A stretch of 64,000 nt of DNA from Clostridium sp. DL-VIII (GCF_000230835.1 NZ_CM001240.1:3202779-3266778); one strand, 5' to 3'; shown: positions 1 through 9,007, counted from the first letter of the stretch. The notes: generated by a model not told the origin, from the letters alone. Numbers and translations: made by a program.

Positions 1-431
1 GTAGAAATAATGCTGGAACACTTGGAGAAGTTCATTTAGACGTTTCGGAAAACTATGGTATTGAAGTACCATGCTTTGCAGCTGAATTAGATTTAGATGT
101 TTTATATGAAAGTTCAGATATGGATAAGAAATATAAAGCATTGCCTAAATTCCCAGCAGTAACAAGAGATATTGCACTTCTTGTTGATGATAATTTATTA
201 GTTCAAGAAATTGATGAAACAATTAAAAGAGCTGGTGGAAATCTAGTTGAAAAAGTAGAATTATTTGATATATATAAAGGAAAACAAATTCCAGAAGGCA
301 AAAAGAGTATTGCTTATGCAATCTGGTATAGGGATGAAAATAAAACATTAACAGATAAAGACGTTAATAAAGTTCATGAGAAGATCTTAAAATCTCTAGA
401 ATATAAGCTTGGAGCTACATTGAGAGATTAA
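1..431 (+). CDS. pheT: Phenylalanine--tRNA ligase beta subunit, C-terminal part
   Basis: Only the last ~142 codons are present; the gene enters from the left edge, with the first whole codon at position 3. The protein charges tRNA-Phe together with PheS in a cytoplasmic alpha2-beta2 enzyme. The fragment shows the end of the catalytic-like region ([17 protein letters not shown]) followed by the FDX-ACB anticodon-binding domain ([17 protein letters not shown], then [18 protein letters not shown]), ending in the usual LGATLRD tail. An internal ATG at 120 is not the start because the frame is open and homologous upstream of it. It is the last gene before a ~300-base noncoding stretch. Confidence 0.93.
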   Translation, partial: RNNAGTLGEVHLDVSENYGIEVPCFAAELDLDVLYESSDMDKKYKALPKFPAVTRDIALLVDDNLLVQEIDETIKRAGGNLVEKVELFDIYKGKQIPEGKKSIAYAIWYRDENKTLTDKDVNKVHEKILKSLEYKLGATLRD

Positions 432-448
432 TAAATTATATATTAGAC

Positions 449-630
449 TTATGTGATAACTTACCGAAAGGACAGGTGCTCTATTATTTCGGTTACTAAG
501 AGAATTGCTTGTGGATTTCTAACAGCAAAGTTGCACCATTTCTGCTGAAGAAATACCTACAACCAATTCTCTAATGTAACACTGCATAAAAGAGTACCTG
601 TCCTTTCTGGTATAGCATATACTCAAAGTA
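449..630 (+). ncRNA. Long imperfect hairpin, candidate structured RNA (copy A)
   Basis: Bases 461-481 pair with 590-612, and 499-520 pair with 549-572. A short inner stem (523-527 with 543-547) closes an apical segment. The flank TTATGTG-N5-TTACCGAAA (449-469) and the apical GTTGCAC-(A)-CATTTCTGC (530-545) recur in a second hairpin near 26148-26375. There the arms differ in sequence but still pair. Conserved unpaired sequence with changing, still-complementary stems is what a structured RNA looks like. Which strand is transcribed is not shown; + is assumed from the order of the conserved blocks. No known family is assigned. A minus-strand ORF across 519-803 is a by-product. Confidence 0.5.
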
Positions 631-731
631 TAAATATAATTCTTAATAATGTATATAAATATACATTTAATTCTAGTTTTATTCCACCTTATACACTTTA
701 ATAAGATAAGATTAATTGGAGAGGAATATTG

Positions 732-884
732 ATGGAAAGAGACAGATATATTAGAGTGCCAAAGAACAATAAAGCAATAGAGGACTATGAGTATGGAGTT
801 CAAGAATCAGAACAAATGGTAGATTTTGTTTTACGAAATTATTCTCAATATAATATCTTATTGCGCCAGTACTTGTTTTTGTAG
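732..884 (+). CDS. Small protein, unknown function, possibly frameshifted
   Basis: This 50-codon frame starts at an ATG seven bases after a good GGAGAGG (718-724). It encodes a charged N-terminal part (MERDRYIRVPKNNKAIEDYE, then EYGVQESEQMVDFVLRN). The reading frame ends in an odd Arg/Gln-containing tail. In another frame the bases from about 857 to 902 would instead give a hydrophobic stretch (IAPVLVFVALIVLP) followed by a stop, which looks like a membrane anchor. A one-base indel near 850-857 may therefore have broken a small membrane protein; alternatively the short form is real. No family is recognised. It lies between hairpin copy A and the XRE gene. Confidence 0.45.
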   Translation: MERDRYIRVPKNNKAIEDYEYGVQESEQMVDFVLRNYSQYNILLRQYLFL

Positions 885-1037
885 CATTAATTGTTTTACC
901 ATAATACTCGAATATTCTAATTCTAGGTTCCCTCCTATTGTAAAAACTAAAATGTTATCAGTATCTACTATTAGTAGATTGCTTTTACATATGATATGCA
1001 ATATATTTAAAGTATGCTGAATATGGAGGAGCGTTGT

Positions 1038-1664
1038 ATGAATAAAGAGAAATTCGGTGATTTTGTTTGCAAGCTTAGAAAAGAAAAGGGGATGACTCAG
1101 CAGGAACTAGGGGATAAATTACATTTGACCAATAAGGCGATTTCTAAATGGGAAAGAGGCTTAAGCTTTCCGGATATATGTATGTTGCAGGATATTGCAG
1201 AAATACTAGAGGTTAGTGTCCTCGAATTATTAAATGGAGAGAGAAATGCAGAAATAAACATATCTAGTGAAGTTGCAAATAGAATTGTTGTAGACACGGT
1301 AAAACATTCGGGGCAGTTAATTAAAAAATCAAGAAGAAAGCTTACAGTTGCAATGGGTTTAACTATAAGCTTATTGCCTATAGTAGTAATGTTTTTTTCA
1401 GGCATATGTTTTTATTTCTTAAAATATGAAAGATCATTAGATGATGCGCTTCTTACATTTATATTTTTATTTATTGCGGCAGCGTTGATATTTATAATGT
1501 GCGGCGTTCCTTTAGCGGGTGTTATGTTTACAAATATGTGGAATGCTTCAAATTTAATGAATAATAACAAAAGAGTGAAAAAAATTATATGTGTTGCTCT
1601 TTATTTAATATTTGGAATATGGTTAGCGATTACTGGGATTAGAGTTATAAATAATATTCTTTAA
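1038..1664 (+). CDS. XRE-family regulator with C-terminal membrane segments
   Basis: A 208-residue protein. Residues ~6-60 form a Cro/C1-type helix-turn-helix (LRKEKGMTQQELGDKL, then NKAISKWERGLSFPD). After a linker come three hydrophobic stretches (about 100-125, 135-165 and 185-205), so it is probably a membrane-bound DNA-binding protein. The start at 1038 follows GGAGGAG (1025-1031); an in-frame ATG at 1014 has no such site and is not preferred. It stands alone, between the 732 gene and a terminator at 1725. The architecture is common in clostridia, but its target genes and signal cannot be read from the sequence. Confidence 0.8.
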   Translation: MNKEKFGDFVCKLRKEKGMTQQELGDKLHLTNKAISKWERGLSFPDICMLQDIAEILEVSVLELLNGERNAEINISSEVANRIVVDTVKHSGQLIKKSRRKLTVAMGLTISLLPIVVMFFSGICFYFLKYERSLDDALLTFIFLFIAAALIFIMCGVPLAGVMFTNMWNASNLMNNNKRVKKIICVALYLIFGIWLAITGIRVINNIL

Positions 1665-1724
1665 AAGTGAATTTAAAGACTGAAATTTATAAACTTAATA
1701 ATAGAACAATTTATATGAAAAGGT

Positions 1725-1765
1725 TGCTTCAAAAACATAAAAAGTATGTTTTTGAAGCATTTTTT
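1725..1765 (+). terminator. Rho-independent terminator after the XRE gene
   Basis: A near-perfect stem of about 13 bp (GCTTCAAAAACAT paired with ATGTTTTTGAAGC) is followed by a T-rich run. It separates the XRE gene from the dcw cluster. The remaining bases to 1918 hold no gene I can support. Confidence 0.75.
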
Positions 1766-1918
1766 GCTTTTTATAACATAATTATATACTTGGAGCTATG
1801 TTGGAAAACGGTGAAATTTAACCTCAATATGAAAGTTTTTAACTATTTTGCGTATATGCAATAAAAAAAAATTTATTTTTTAGAAGGAAATAACACGTTT
1901 ATATAGAATAATATTAAG

Positions 1919-1957
1919 AAAGTGGTTAAAAGTGGAGTAAAGTGGCTTAAAAGTGGA
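1919..1957 (+). promoter_or_regulatory. MraZ operator: four AAGTGG direct repeats
   Basis: GTGG occurs at 1922, 1932, 1942 and 1953, each preceded by A-rich sequence (AAAGTGG type), at 10, 10 and 11 base spacing, about one helical turn. MraZ proteins are known to bind tandem GTGG-containing repeats upstream of their own gene. The array ends 34 bases before mraZ, so autoregulation of the dcw operon is the natural reading. Confidence 0.75.
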
Positions 1958-1990
1958 GTGAAGATGCAATTTTTAAAGTAGGAGCTGAGA

Positions 1991-2422
1991 ATGATGTTTA
2001 TAGGGGAATATCAACATGCCCTAGATCCTAAAAATAGAATAATTGTTCCGGCTAAACTTAGAGATGGACTAGGTAATAAATTTGTTATTACCAAGGGTCT
2101 TGATGGGTGCCTCTATGCATACCCACTTGAAGAATGGGAAATATTAGAGAATAAATTAAAAACTTTGCCTTTAACTAACAAAGATGCGAGAGCTTTTGTA
2201 CGGTTCTTTTTTTCTGGAGCTTGTGAAATTGAATTAGACAAACAAGGAAGAGGATTAATTCCACAAAATTTAAAGGAATATGCAGGTATAGAAAAGGACA
2301 TAGTAAGTATTGGAGTATTATCTAGAGTAGAAATATGGAGCAGAGAAAAGTGGAATGAATACAATGAATCAAGTATAGATTTTGATTCAATAGCAGAAAA
2401 AATGAATGATTTAGGAATATAA
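1991..2422 (+). CDS. mraZ: Transcriptional regulator MraZ
   Basis: A 143-residue SpoVT/AbrB-fold protein made of two repeated domains. The first begins [20 protein letters not shown], with the DxxxR signature; the second contains [19 protein letters not shown]. MraZ forms a ring-shaped oligomer and represses the division and cell-wall operon it heads. Two ATGs are adjacent (1991 and 1994). The family normally begins MFIGEY, so 1994 is possible; AGGAG at 1980-1984 serves either. Four GTGG repeats lie just upstream, and rsmH follows 12 bases downstream, the canonical order. Confidence 0.95.
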   Translation: MMFIGEYQHALDPKNRIIVPAKLRDGLGNKFVITKGLDGCLYAYPLEEWEILENKLKTLPLTNKDARAFVRFFFSGACEIELDKQGRGLIPQNLKEYAGIEKDIVSIGVLSRVEIWSREKWNEYNESSIDFDSIAEKMNDLGI

Positions 2423-2434
2423 GGAGATTAAAAA

Positions 2435-3367
2435 ATGGAATTTAAACATGTTTCAGTATTATTAAATGAATGTATAGAAGCTTTAGACATAAAGGAAAAT
2501 GGTATTTATGTTGATTGTACATTAGGAGGTGCAGGGCATTCATCGCATATATTAAAACATATATCGCAGGATGGAATGCTGATTGGTATAGACCAAGACA
2601 AAGATGCGCTTGCTGCAGCTAAAGAAAAACTTAAGGAATTTGGAAACGTAAGATATGTTCATAGCAATTTTTACAATATAGATAGTGTTTTAAATGAACT
2701 AGATATTGACAAGGTAGATGGAATTTTAATGGATCTTGGAGTTTCGTCGTATCAGCTTGATGAAGCATCAAGAGGCTTTAGTTACATGCAGGATGCACCA
2801 TTAGATATGAGAATGAACAGAGATAATGATTTCTCAGCTTATGACATTGTAAATGATTATAGTGAAGAGGATTTATATAAAATAATAAAAAACTATGGTG
2901 AAGAAAGGTTTGCTAAAAGAATTGCAAATTTTATAGTTACTAGAAGAGCGGAAAAGCCTATAGAGACAACTTTTGAATTAGTGGATCTCATTAAAGCAGC
3001 AATTCCAGCTAAAATGAGAAGAGAAGGACCGCATCCGGCGAAGAGGACTTTTCAGGCTATAAGAATAGAAGTAAATTCAGAACTAAAGATATTAAATAAA
3101 ACAATAGAAGATGGTGTGAACAGGTTAAGCAAGGGTGGAAGAATGGCAATTATAACCTTCCATTCATTAGAAGATAGAATAGTCAAACTTAAATTTAGAG
3201 AATTGGAAAATCCATGTACATGTCCTAAAGAATTTCCGATTTGTATTTGTGGGAAAAAACCATTAGTTAAGAGTATATCAAAAAAAGGAATAGCTCCAAC
3301 TGATAAAGAGATTGAAGAAAATCCAAGGAGTAGGAGCGCTAAGCTTAGGGTAATTGAGAAGGTATAA
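2435..3367 (+). CDS. rsmH: 16S rRNA (cytosine(1402)-N(4))-methyltransferase RsmH
   Basis: A 310-residue S-adenosylmethionine-dependent enzyme (old name MraW) that methylates N4 of C1402 in the 16S rRNA P-site. Visible motifs are [13 protein letters not shown] at the start, the SAM-binding segment [35 protein letters not shown], and near the end [18 protein letters not shown] followed by a Cys cluster. Length and start fit the family, with AAGGAG in front. It is the second gene of the dcw operon, 12 bases after mraZ and 35 bases before the ftsL-like gene. Confidence 0.96.
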   Translation: MEFKHVSVLLNECIEALDIKENGIYVDCTLGGAGHSSHILKHISQDGMLIGIDQDKDALAAAKEKLKEFGNVRYVHSNFYNIDSVLNELDIDKVDGILMDLGVSSYQLDEASRGFSYMQDAPLDMRMNRDNDFSAYDIVNDYSEEDLYKIIKNYGEERFAKRIANFIVTRRAEKPIETTFELVDLIKAAIPAKMRREGPHPAKRTFQAIRIEVNSELKILNKTIEDGVNRLSKGGRMAIITFHSLEDRIVKLKFRELENPCTCPKEFPICICGKKPLVKSISKKGIAPTDKEIEENPRSRSAKLRVIEKV

Positions 3368-3402
3368 TTATTATTATGTTATAAATGAGTTGGGATGTGA
3401 AT

Positions 3403-3918
3403 AAATTGGCGAGAAGAGAATATGATTATATAAGAGGAAATACGGTATTAGCCCCAGAAAGAAAACGTAAAATTGTAAGAAAACCAGATAAGAAATATAA
3501 GCAGATACAAAGAAAGAGAAAAATTGATAGTAAAATTCTATTAGAAAAAAAGCAGAGAGCAAATGATAGGAAGTATTTACTTACTATAGCAGGAATAATT
3601 GTTACATTAGGCTTTATAACTATTTCTGGAGATAACAAAGTTTATGATATTGAAAAAAGTTTGAATACTGTAAATTCTCAAATCAGTCAAACTGAAGAGG
3701 AAAATGAAGCACTAAAAGTAAAAATACTAAAGTATTCTTCCTTAAATAATGTGGAGACAAATGCAGAAAGTAAGCTGTCTATGTTTGTTCCAAGTAAAAA
3801 TGACACAGTGAAAATTGACTTTTCACAAGATTATTTTAAGGATATAAAAACAAAAAGTTCTGAAAGCAATACAAAAGGCGAAGGCTTATTTTCTAAAATA
3901 ATTAGTTTTATTAAATAA
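3403..3918 (+). CDS. ftsL: FtsL/DivIC-type septum protein
   Basis: A bitopic membrane protein in the ftsL position of the cluster. It has a very basic N-terminal cytoplasmic part (many Lys/Arg over about 60 residues), one membrane span (YLLTIAGIIVTLGFITI), then an extracellular coiled coil (VYDIEKSLNTVNSQISQTEE) and a Ser/Lys-rich tail. FtsL-type proteins bridge DivIB and the septal PBP. The open frame runs from an ATG at 3385, but that codon has no ribosome site. A TTG at 3403 follows GGGATGTGA with good spacing and gives LARREYDYIRGN, so I prefer it. The assignment rests on position and topology, since FtsL sequence is poorly conserved. Confidence 0.75.
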   Translation, partial: KLARREYDYIRGNTVLAPERKRKIVRKPDKKYKQIQRKRKIDSKILLEKKQRANDRKYLLTIAGIIVTLGFITISGDNKVYDIEKSLNTVNSQISQTEEENEALKVKILKYSSLNNVETNAESKLSMFVPSKNDTVKIDFSQDYFKDIKTKSSESNTKGEGLFSKIISFIK

Positions 3919-4054
3919 TTCAATTAATTTTCTCTAAAAAACTGAAACATAAGATAGAAATAGTATTCTATGTACTAGAAAAGAACAAAGGTGAAAAGGT
4001 CATAAGAACTTTGAAAGCTTTTAATTAAAAGAAAGTACATGGAGGAAACAGGTA

Positions 4055-6313
4055 TTGAAAAAGAAAAATTATAAAGATAGAGCAAAAATGCGTCAGAGGA
4101 TGAGTATTACAGCTTTTACATTAACCTTGGTTTTTACAATATTAATTATTAGGCTTTCTTACATAATGATTGTTAAGAGGGCGGATTATTCTGCGAGAGC
4201 TGAAGAACAATGGACAAGTGAAGTAAAAATAGATGCTATAAGAGGAAGAATTTTAGACAGAAATGGAAAAGAACTTGCTGTATCTGCTAATGTTTATAGA
4301 GTAGATTTTGACTTAAACTCTATAAGAGCTTATTTAAAGAGGCCATTAAAATCTATTCCGAGTACAGAACTAGAACATATGAAAAGTGTGGGAATCCCAA
4401 CCCCATCAGGTGATAATGGATTAACAACCGATGATATTGCACCTGTAATAGCAAATGCATTAAATATGGATGTAACAGAAATAAAAAAGGATCTAGAAAC
4501 AAGACTTCCAAGTGGCGCAGCAGCGGGATCTGCTAAGGTTGTAAGAAGAATAGAAAAAGATCTAGCTGATAAAGTTAAAGCACTTAATATAAATGGAGTG
4601 TTAGTATCTCCGGATACAAAAAGATATTATCCTAATAATAATTTCTTATCGCATGTACTTGGAAGTACAAATTCTGATGGTAAGGGTTTAACAGGAGTTG
4701 AACTTGAATATGACTCATATTTATCAGGAATTCCCGGAATGAAAATTGCCGAACTTGATAAAAATAACAGAGATTTACCTTACACCATATCCCAGTTTAC
4801 ATCACCTATAAACGGTAAAGATGTTGAACTTACAATAGATGAAAATATTCAAAGCTTTGCTGAGAAAATAGCGGAGCAGGCGTATGAAGATAATAAGGCT
4901 AAGGCGGTTTCAATATTAGTTATGGATCCTAAGACAGGAGAAATATTAGCTATGGTTAATAAACCTGATTTCAATCCGAATAATCCATATGAAGGCGCAG
5001 ATAAATTTGAAGGAGCCAATGATAGTGATAAATTACAAAAGATGTGGAGAAACAGGCTGGTAAATGATACCTTTGAACCTGGATCAATATTCAAGGTATT
5101 TACAGCAATAACTGGATTGGAAGAAAATGTTGTTAATAAAGATACACAATTTGTAGATAATGGCTCAATATCTGTTGGAGGGATTAATCCTAAATGCTGG
5201 AAGGCAGGAGGACATGGAGTTCAAAATTTTCCGGAGATTATAAAAAACTCATGTAATGTAGGATTTGTAGAATTAGGACAGATGATTGGGAAAGAAAAAC
5301 TCAGTGCATCTATAAGTAAATTTGGTTTTGGAAAAGTAAGCGGAGTTGATTTGCCAGGTGAAGCACAAGGTATAGTTAAGCCGCTTAATAAGATTTCAGA
5401 TGCTGACCTTGCAACAATTGCATTTGGACAAACTAACACTGTTAATTCAGTTCAATATATGGCTGGATTTAATGCCATTGCAAATGGTGGAACCTTAATT
5501 CAACCACATGTAATGAAAGAGGTAAGCCACAATGATGGAAATAATGTAAATATTGTAGATGAAACTTTTAAACCTAAAACTACTACAGTTGCAAGCTCTG
5601 AAAAGACAGCAGAGCTTAGGTCTTATCTTGAAGGAGTCGTTACAGGTGGATCAGGAACTGGTACTTTTATTGATGGCTATCATATTGCAGGTAAGACAGG
5701 TACTGCTCAAAAAGTTATTAATGGAAGATATCAGGAAGGCAAGTATATTTCTTCTTTCGTTGGAATGGCGCCCTATAATGATCCTAAGGTTACTGTTATG
5801 GTAACTATTGATGAACCTAGTAATGGACAATATTATGCAGCTCAAGTAGCAGTTCCATGTGCTAAGCCATTATTTACAGATATTTTTAGCTACTTAAATA
5901 GTAAATTTGCAGATGAAAATGAAGGACAAATTACTAGAGATGTGGTTATTCCAGAAGTTAGAAATATGAAGAAAGCAGATGCTGAAAAAGTATTAAAAGA
6001 TGCAAAATTAGATTTTAATATTGATGGTGATGGGGAATCAGTAATGAGCATTACTCCATATCCGGGTTATTCAGTAAAAGAAGGCTCGAAAGTAAATCTC
6101 CATACAAACAGTGACGGGGCAGATAATAATGTTGTAATGCCGGATGTTAGAGGATATTCAAAAGAAGATGCTACGTCCTTGCTAAATAATCTTGGAATAA
6201 CAGCTACTTTTGAAGGAAATGGAGCTGTTTCAGCTCAAGATATTTCATCAGGAGAAGTAATAACTAAAGGAACAACAGTTAAATTGACCTTGAGTTCAGA
6301 CTATAAAGATTAA
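4055..6313 (+). CDS. spoVD: SpoVD/FtsI-type penicillin-binding protein (copy 1)
   Basis: A 752-residue class B PBP: short cytoplasmic N-terminus, membrane anchor (~15-37), PBP dimerisation domain with RGRILDRNGKELAVSANVYR, transpeptidase domain, and two C-terminal PASTA repeats starting VVIPEVRNMKKADAE and VVMPDVRGYSKEDA. Catalytic motifs are intact: SIFK (Ser344), SCN (399-401), KTGT (547-550). Cys381 and Cys400 lie 19 residues apart in the same context as the SpoVD cysteine pair that StoA reduces in B. subtilis, supporting a spore-cortex role. The start is TTG after GGAGGA. A paralogue follows at 6675. The 136-base gap upstream shows no clear promoter or terminator. Confidence 0.93.
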   Translation: MKKKNYKDRAKMRQRMSITAFTLTLVFTILIIRLSYIMIVKRADYSARAEEQWTSEVKIDAIRGRILDRNGKELAVSANVYRVDFDLNSIRAYLKRPLKSIPSTELEHMKSVGIPTPSGDNGLTTDDIAPVIANALNMDVTEIKKDLETRLPSGAAAGSAKVVRRIEKDLADKVKALNINGVLVSPDTKRYYPNNNFLSHVLGSTNSDGKGLTGVELEYDSYLSGIPGMKIAELDKNNRDLPYTISQFTSPINGKDVELTIDENIQSFAEKIAEQAYEDNKAKAVSILVMDPKTGEILAMVNKPDFNPNNPYEGADKFEGANDSDKLQKMWRNRLVNDTFEPGSIFKVFTAITGLEENVVNKDTQFVDNGSISVGGINPKCWKAGGHGVQNFPEIIKNSCNVGFVELGQMIGKEKLSASISKFGFGKVSGVDLPGEAQGIVKPLNKISDADLATIAFGQTNTVNSVQYMAGFNAIANGGTLIQPHVMKEVSHNDGNNVNIVDETFKPKTTTVASSEKTAELRSYLEGVVTGGSGTGTFIDGYHIAGKTGTAQKVINGRYQEGKYISSFVGMAPYNDPKVTVMVTIDEPSNGQYYAAQVAVPCAKPLFTDIFSYLNSKFADENEGQITRDVVIPEVRNMKKADAEKVLKDAKLDFNIDGDGESVMSITPYPGYSVKEGSKVNLHTNSDGADNNVVMPDVRGYSKEDATSLLNNLGITATFEGNGAVSAQDISSGEVITKGTTVKLTLSSDYKD

Positions 6314-6371
6314 TAAATATCTAATCAAAAACTTTATTTATTACTTGTAATTTTTAGCTTATGCTATAGCG

Positions 6372-6449
6372 GTTATAAGTGACAAGAGATAAGTGACAAG
6401 CTAAGGATGAATCTCCAAAACTTATCACTTGCCATTTGTCACTTGTAAC
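6372..6449 (+). repeat. Inverted repeat between the two PBP genes
   Basis: Arms of about 29 bases (6372-6400 and 6421-6449) are complementary with a few mismatches and enclose a ~20-base loop. Each arm holds two copies of an AAGTGACAAG-like unit. No T-run follows directly, so this is not a standard terminator. It may be a processing or attenuation structure in the 361-base gap, which otherwise holds no gene. Confidence 0.5.
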
Positions 6450-6674
6450 TATATTTTGTTATCTCTTTAATTTATCAAAAACATAGGTTGCAAGCCATAA
6501 ATTTAGTTTATAGAATTGATATCTATAGTATGTGAGAAGAATGCTTGCATACTAATATTTTTTAGTAATAATTTCATTACAGATTTAAATGTTTTTATAA
6601 AACTTTCGATAATTTTAAAAGTGAGAATGATTTTTATAAGTTTAATTCTAAAGAAGATAAATGGAGGAACGGAA

Positions 6675-8930
6675 TTGAAGAAGAAAAAGTACGGTAATAA
6701 AGTAAAAACGCGTCAGAGAACGAGGAGTATTGCTTTTGTACTAACAATAGTTTTTGCAATATTAATAATTAGACTTTCGTATATTATGGGAGTTAAGGGT
6801 GCAGATTACTCTAAGATGGCAGAAGAACAATGGACAAATGAAGTAAAGATAGCTGCTCCAAGAGGAAGAATATTAGATAGAAATGGAAATGAACTTGCTG
6901 TATCTGCTAATGTCTACAGAGTGGATTTTGATTTGAATTCTCTGCGAGCGTATTTAGGAAGGTCATTAAAATCTATTCAAAGTACAGAGCTTAACCATAT
7001 GAAAAGTGTAGGAATACCAATTCCTTCAGGCAGTAATGGATTAACTACTGATGATATAGCGCCAGTAATAGCAAAGACCTTGAATATGGATGTATCTGAA
7101 ATAAAAGCTGATTTAGAAAAGAAACTACCAAGTGGTGCTAATGCAAGTTCTGTTACAGTAGTGCGTAAAATAGAAAAAGATATGGCGGATAAAGTTAAAG
7201 AACTTAATATAAATGGGATTGTAGTTTCAGCGGATGCAGAAAGATATTACCCTAATAATAACTTTTTATCACATGTTTTAGGGACTACTGATCCTGATGG
7301 AAAAGGGTTAAATGGAGTAGAACTTCAATATAACACGTATTTAACAGGAATTCCTGGAATGAAGATAGCAGAATTTGATAAAAACAATGGGGACTTGCCT
7401 TATACAACTCCTGAGTATACAGCGCCTATAAATGGTAAAGATGTGACCTTAACAATTGATGAAACTATTCAAAGTTTTGCTGAAAAGATAGCACAGCAGG
7501 CTTATGAAGAGAATAAAGCTAAAGCAGTTTCAATATTGGTTATGGACCCTAAAAGTGGGGAAGTTCTAGCTATGGTCAATAAACCGGATTTTGACCCCAA
7601 TAATCCATATAGTGGTTCAAATAAATTTGATGGCTCGAATAGTAGCGATAAAGTGCAGCAGATGTGGAGGAATAGACTAGTGAGCGATACCTTTGAACCA
7701 GGATCTATATTTAAAGTATTCACTACTATATCTGGTCTAGAAAATAATGTGGTTAACAGAGATACACAATTTACAGATAATGGCTCAATATCGGTGGGAG
7801 GCATTACTGTAAAGGATGCAGAAGAAGGACTTGGAACTCAGAATTTACTTCAAATATTTCAAAATTCATCAAATGTAGGATATGTGAAACTAGGACAAAT
7901 GCTGGGTAAAGAAAAGTTATATGATACCATTAATAAATTTGGGTTTGGAAAGCAAAGTGGAATTGACTTGCCTGGTGAGGCACCTGGTATTGTTAAGCCA
8001 ATTGATAAAGTTTCAGAAGCAGACCTTGCAACAATATCCTTTGGACAAACTAACACCATAAACTCGGTTCAATATATGGCTGCATTCAATGCTATAGCAA
8101 ATGGAGGAACGCTTATTCAGCCGCATGTAATGAAAGAAGTAACTCATAACGATGAAAATAATGTTAATATTATAGATGAAACTTTTAAGCCTAAAACTTC
8201 CGCAGTTGCAAGTAAAGAAAAGACAGCAGAACTAAGAACTTATCTTGAAGGAGTTGTAACAGGAGGATCAGCAGCAGCAACGTTTATTGATGGATATCAC
8301 ATTGGTGGTAAAACAGGTACTGCTCAAAAAGTTGTCGATGGTAAGTATGGGGAAGGCAAATATATATCTTCGTTTGTTGGAATGGCTCCAGCTAATGATC
8401 CTAAGGTTACTATTATGATAACAGTTGATGAACCTAGCAGCGATAAGTATTATGCTGCACAGGTAGCTGTACCATATGCAAAACCATTATTTACAGATAT
8501 TTTTAACTATCTAAACAGTAAAGCTTCTACTGATGAGGAGAAAATCAGTAAAGATGTTATTATCCCAGAAGTTAGGAATATGAAAATTCAAGATGCAAAG
8601 AAAGCGTTGGAAAATGTAGGACTAGATTGCGATGTTGATGGAGCTGGAGAAAACGTAATAAATATGACTCCATATCCTGGATCTTCAGTTAAGGAAGGCT
8701 CAAAAATAACTCTTTACACAAGTGGTGATGCGACTTATAATAATAATGTTGCGATGCCAGATGTTAGGGGATATACAAAAGACGATGCTACAACTTTATT
8801 GAAAAATCTTGGAATAACAGCTTCTTTTAAAGGAAGCGGGGCTGTTTCATCACAAGATATTTCAGTAGGCGAAGTTATTACTAAAGGAACAACTGTTAAA
8901 TTAACCTTAAGCTCAGATTATAAGGATTAA
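6675..8930 (+). CDS. SpoVD/FtsI-type penicillin-binding protein (copy 2)
   Basis: A 751-residue paralogue of the previous gene, collinear throughout: membrane anchor, dimerisation domain, transpeptidase domain and two PASTA repeats (IIPEVRNMKIQDAKK; VAMPDVRGYTKDDA). Ser344 (SIFK), an SSN motif (398-400) and KTGTAQK are all present, so it should be catalytically competent. It lacks both cysteines of copy 1: the CW of NPKCWKAGG is replaced in TVKDAEEG, and SCN has become SSN. The open frame extends upstream to 6516. The TTG at 6675, after GGAGGAAC and aligned with the start of copy 1, is the credible start. It may be the vegetative septal FtsI or a specialised sporulation PBP. Confidence 0.92.
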   Translation: MKKKKYGNKVKTRQRTRSIAFVLTIVFAILIIRLSYIMGVKGADYSKMAEEQWTNEVKIAAPRGRILDRNGNELAVSANVYRVDFDLNSLRAYLGRSLKSIQSTELNHMKSVGIPIPSGSNGLTTDDIAPVIAKTLNMDVSEIKADLEKKLPSGANASSVTVVRKIEKDMADKVKELNINGIVVSADAERYYPNNNFLSHVLGTTDPDGKGLNGVELQYNTYLTGIPGMKIAEFDKNNGDLPYTTPEYTAPINGKDVTLTIDETIQSFAEKIAQQAYEENKAKAVSILVMDPKSGEVLAMVNKPDFDPNNPYSGSNKFDGSNSSDKVQQMWRNRLVSDTFEPGSIFKVFTTISGLENNVVNRDTQFTDNGSISVGGITVKDAEEGLGTQNLLQIFQNSSNVGYVKLGQMLGKEKLYDTINKFGFGKQSGIDLPGEAPGIVKPIDKVSEADLATISFGQTNTINSVQYMAAFNAIANGGTLIQPHVMKEVTHNDENNVNIIDETFKPKTSAVASKEKTAELRTYLEGVVTGGSAAATFIDGYHIGGKTGTAQKVVDGKYGEGKYISSFVGMAPANDPKVTIMITVDEPSSDKYYAAQVAVPYAKPLFTDIFNYLNSKASTDEEKISKDVIIPEVRNMKIQDAKKALENVGLDCDVDGAGENVINMTPYPGSSVKEGSKITLYTSGDATYNNNVAMPDVRGYTKDDATTLLKNLGITASFKGSGAVSSQDISVGEVITKGTTVKLTLSSDYKD

Positions 8931-9007
8931 AAAGTGGTTTTAAATTTTAAACTAAAACAGCTTTATATAGAGAGAATTTAAAGTTGATTAGACAAATGAT
9001 AAAATAC

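Noticed and set aside
519..803. Minus-strand ORF of 94 codons
   Set aside because: It crosses hairpin copy A and the start of the 732 gene, has no homology pattern and is caused by the inverted repeat.
826..1020. Plus-strand ORF of 64 codons
   Set aside because: It starts within the 732 gene, has no ribosome site and ends at the leader of the XRE gene; only a hydrophobic part in a third frame looked meaningful.
1667..1864. Plus-strand ORF of 65 codons after the XRE gene
   Set aside because: It reads through the terminator at 1725 and has no start signal.
4055..8930. Assembly artefact duplicating one PBP gene
   Set aside because: The two copies differ throughout at both DNA and protein level, including the cysteines and linker, so they are genuine paralogues.
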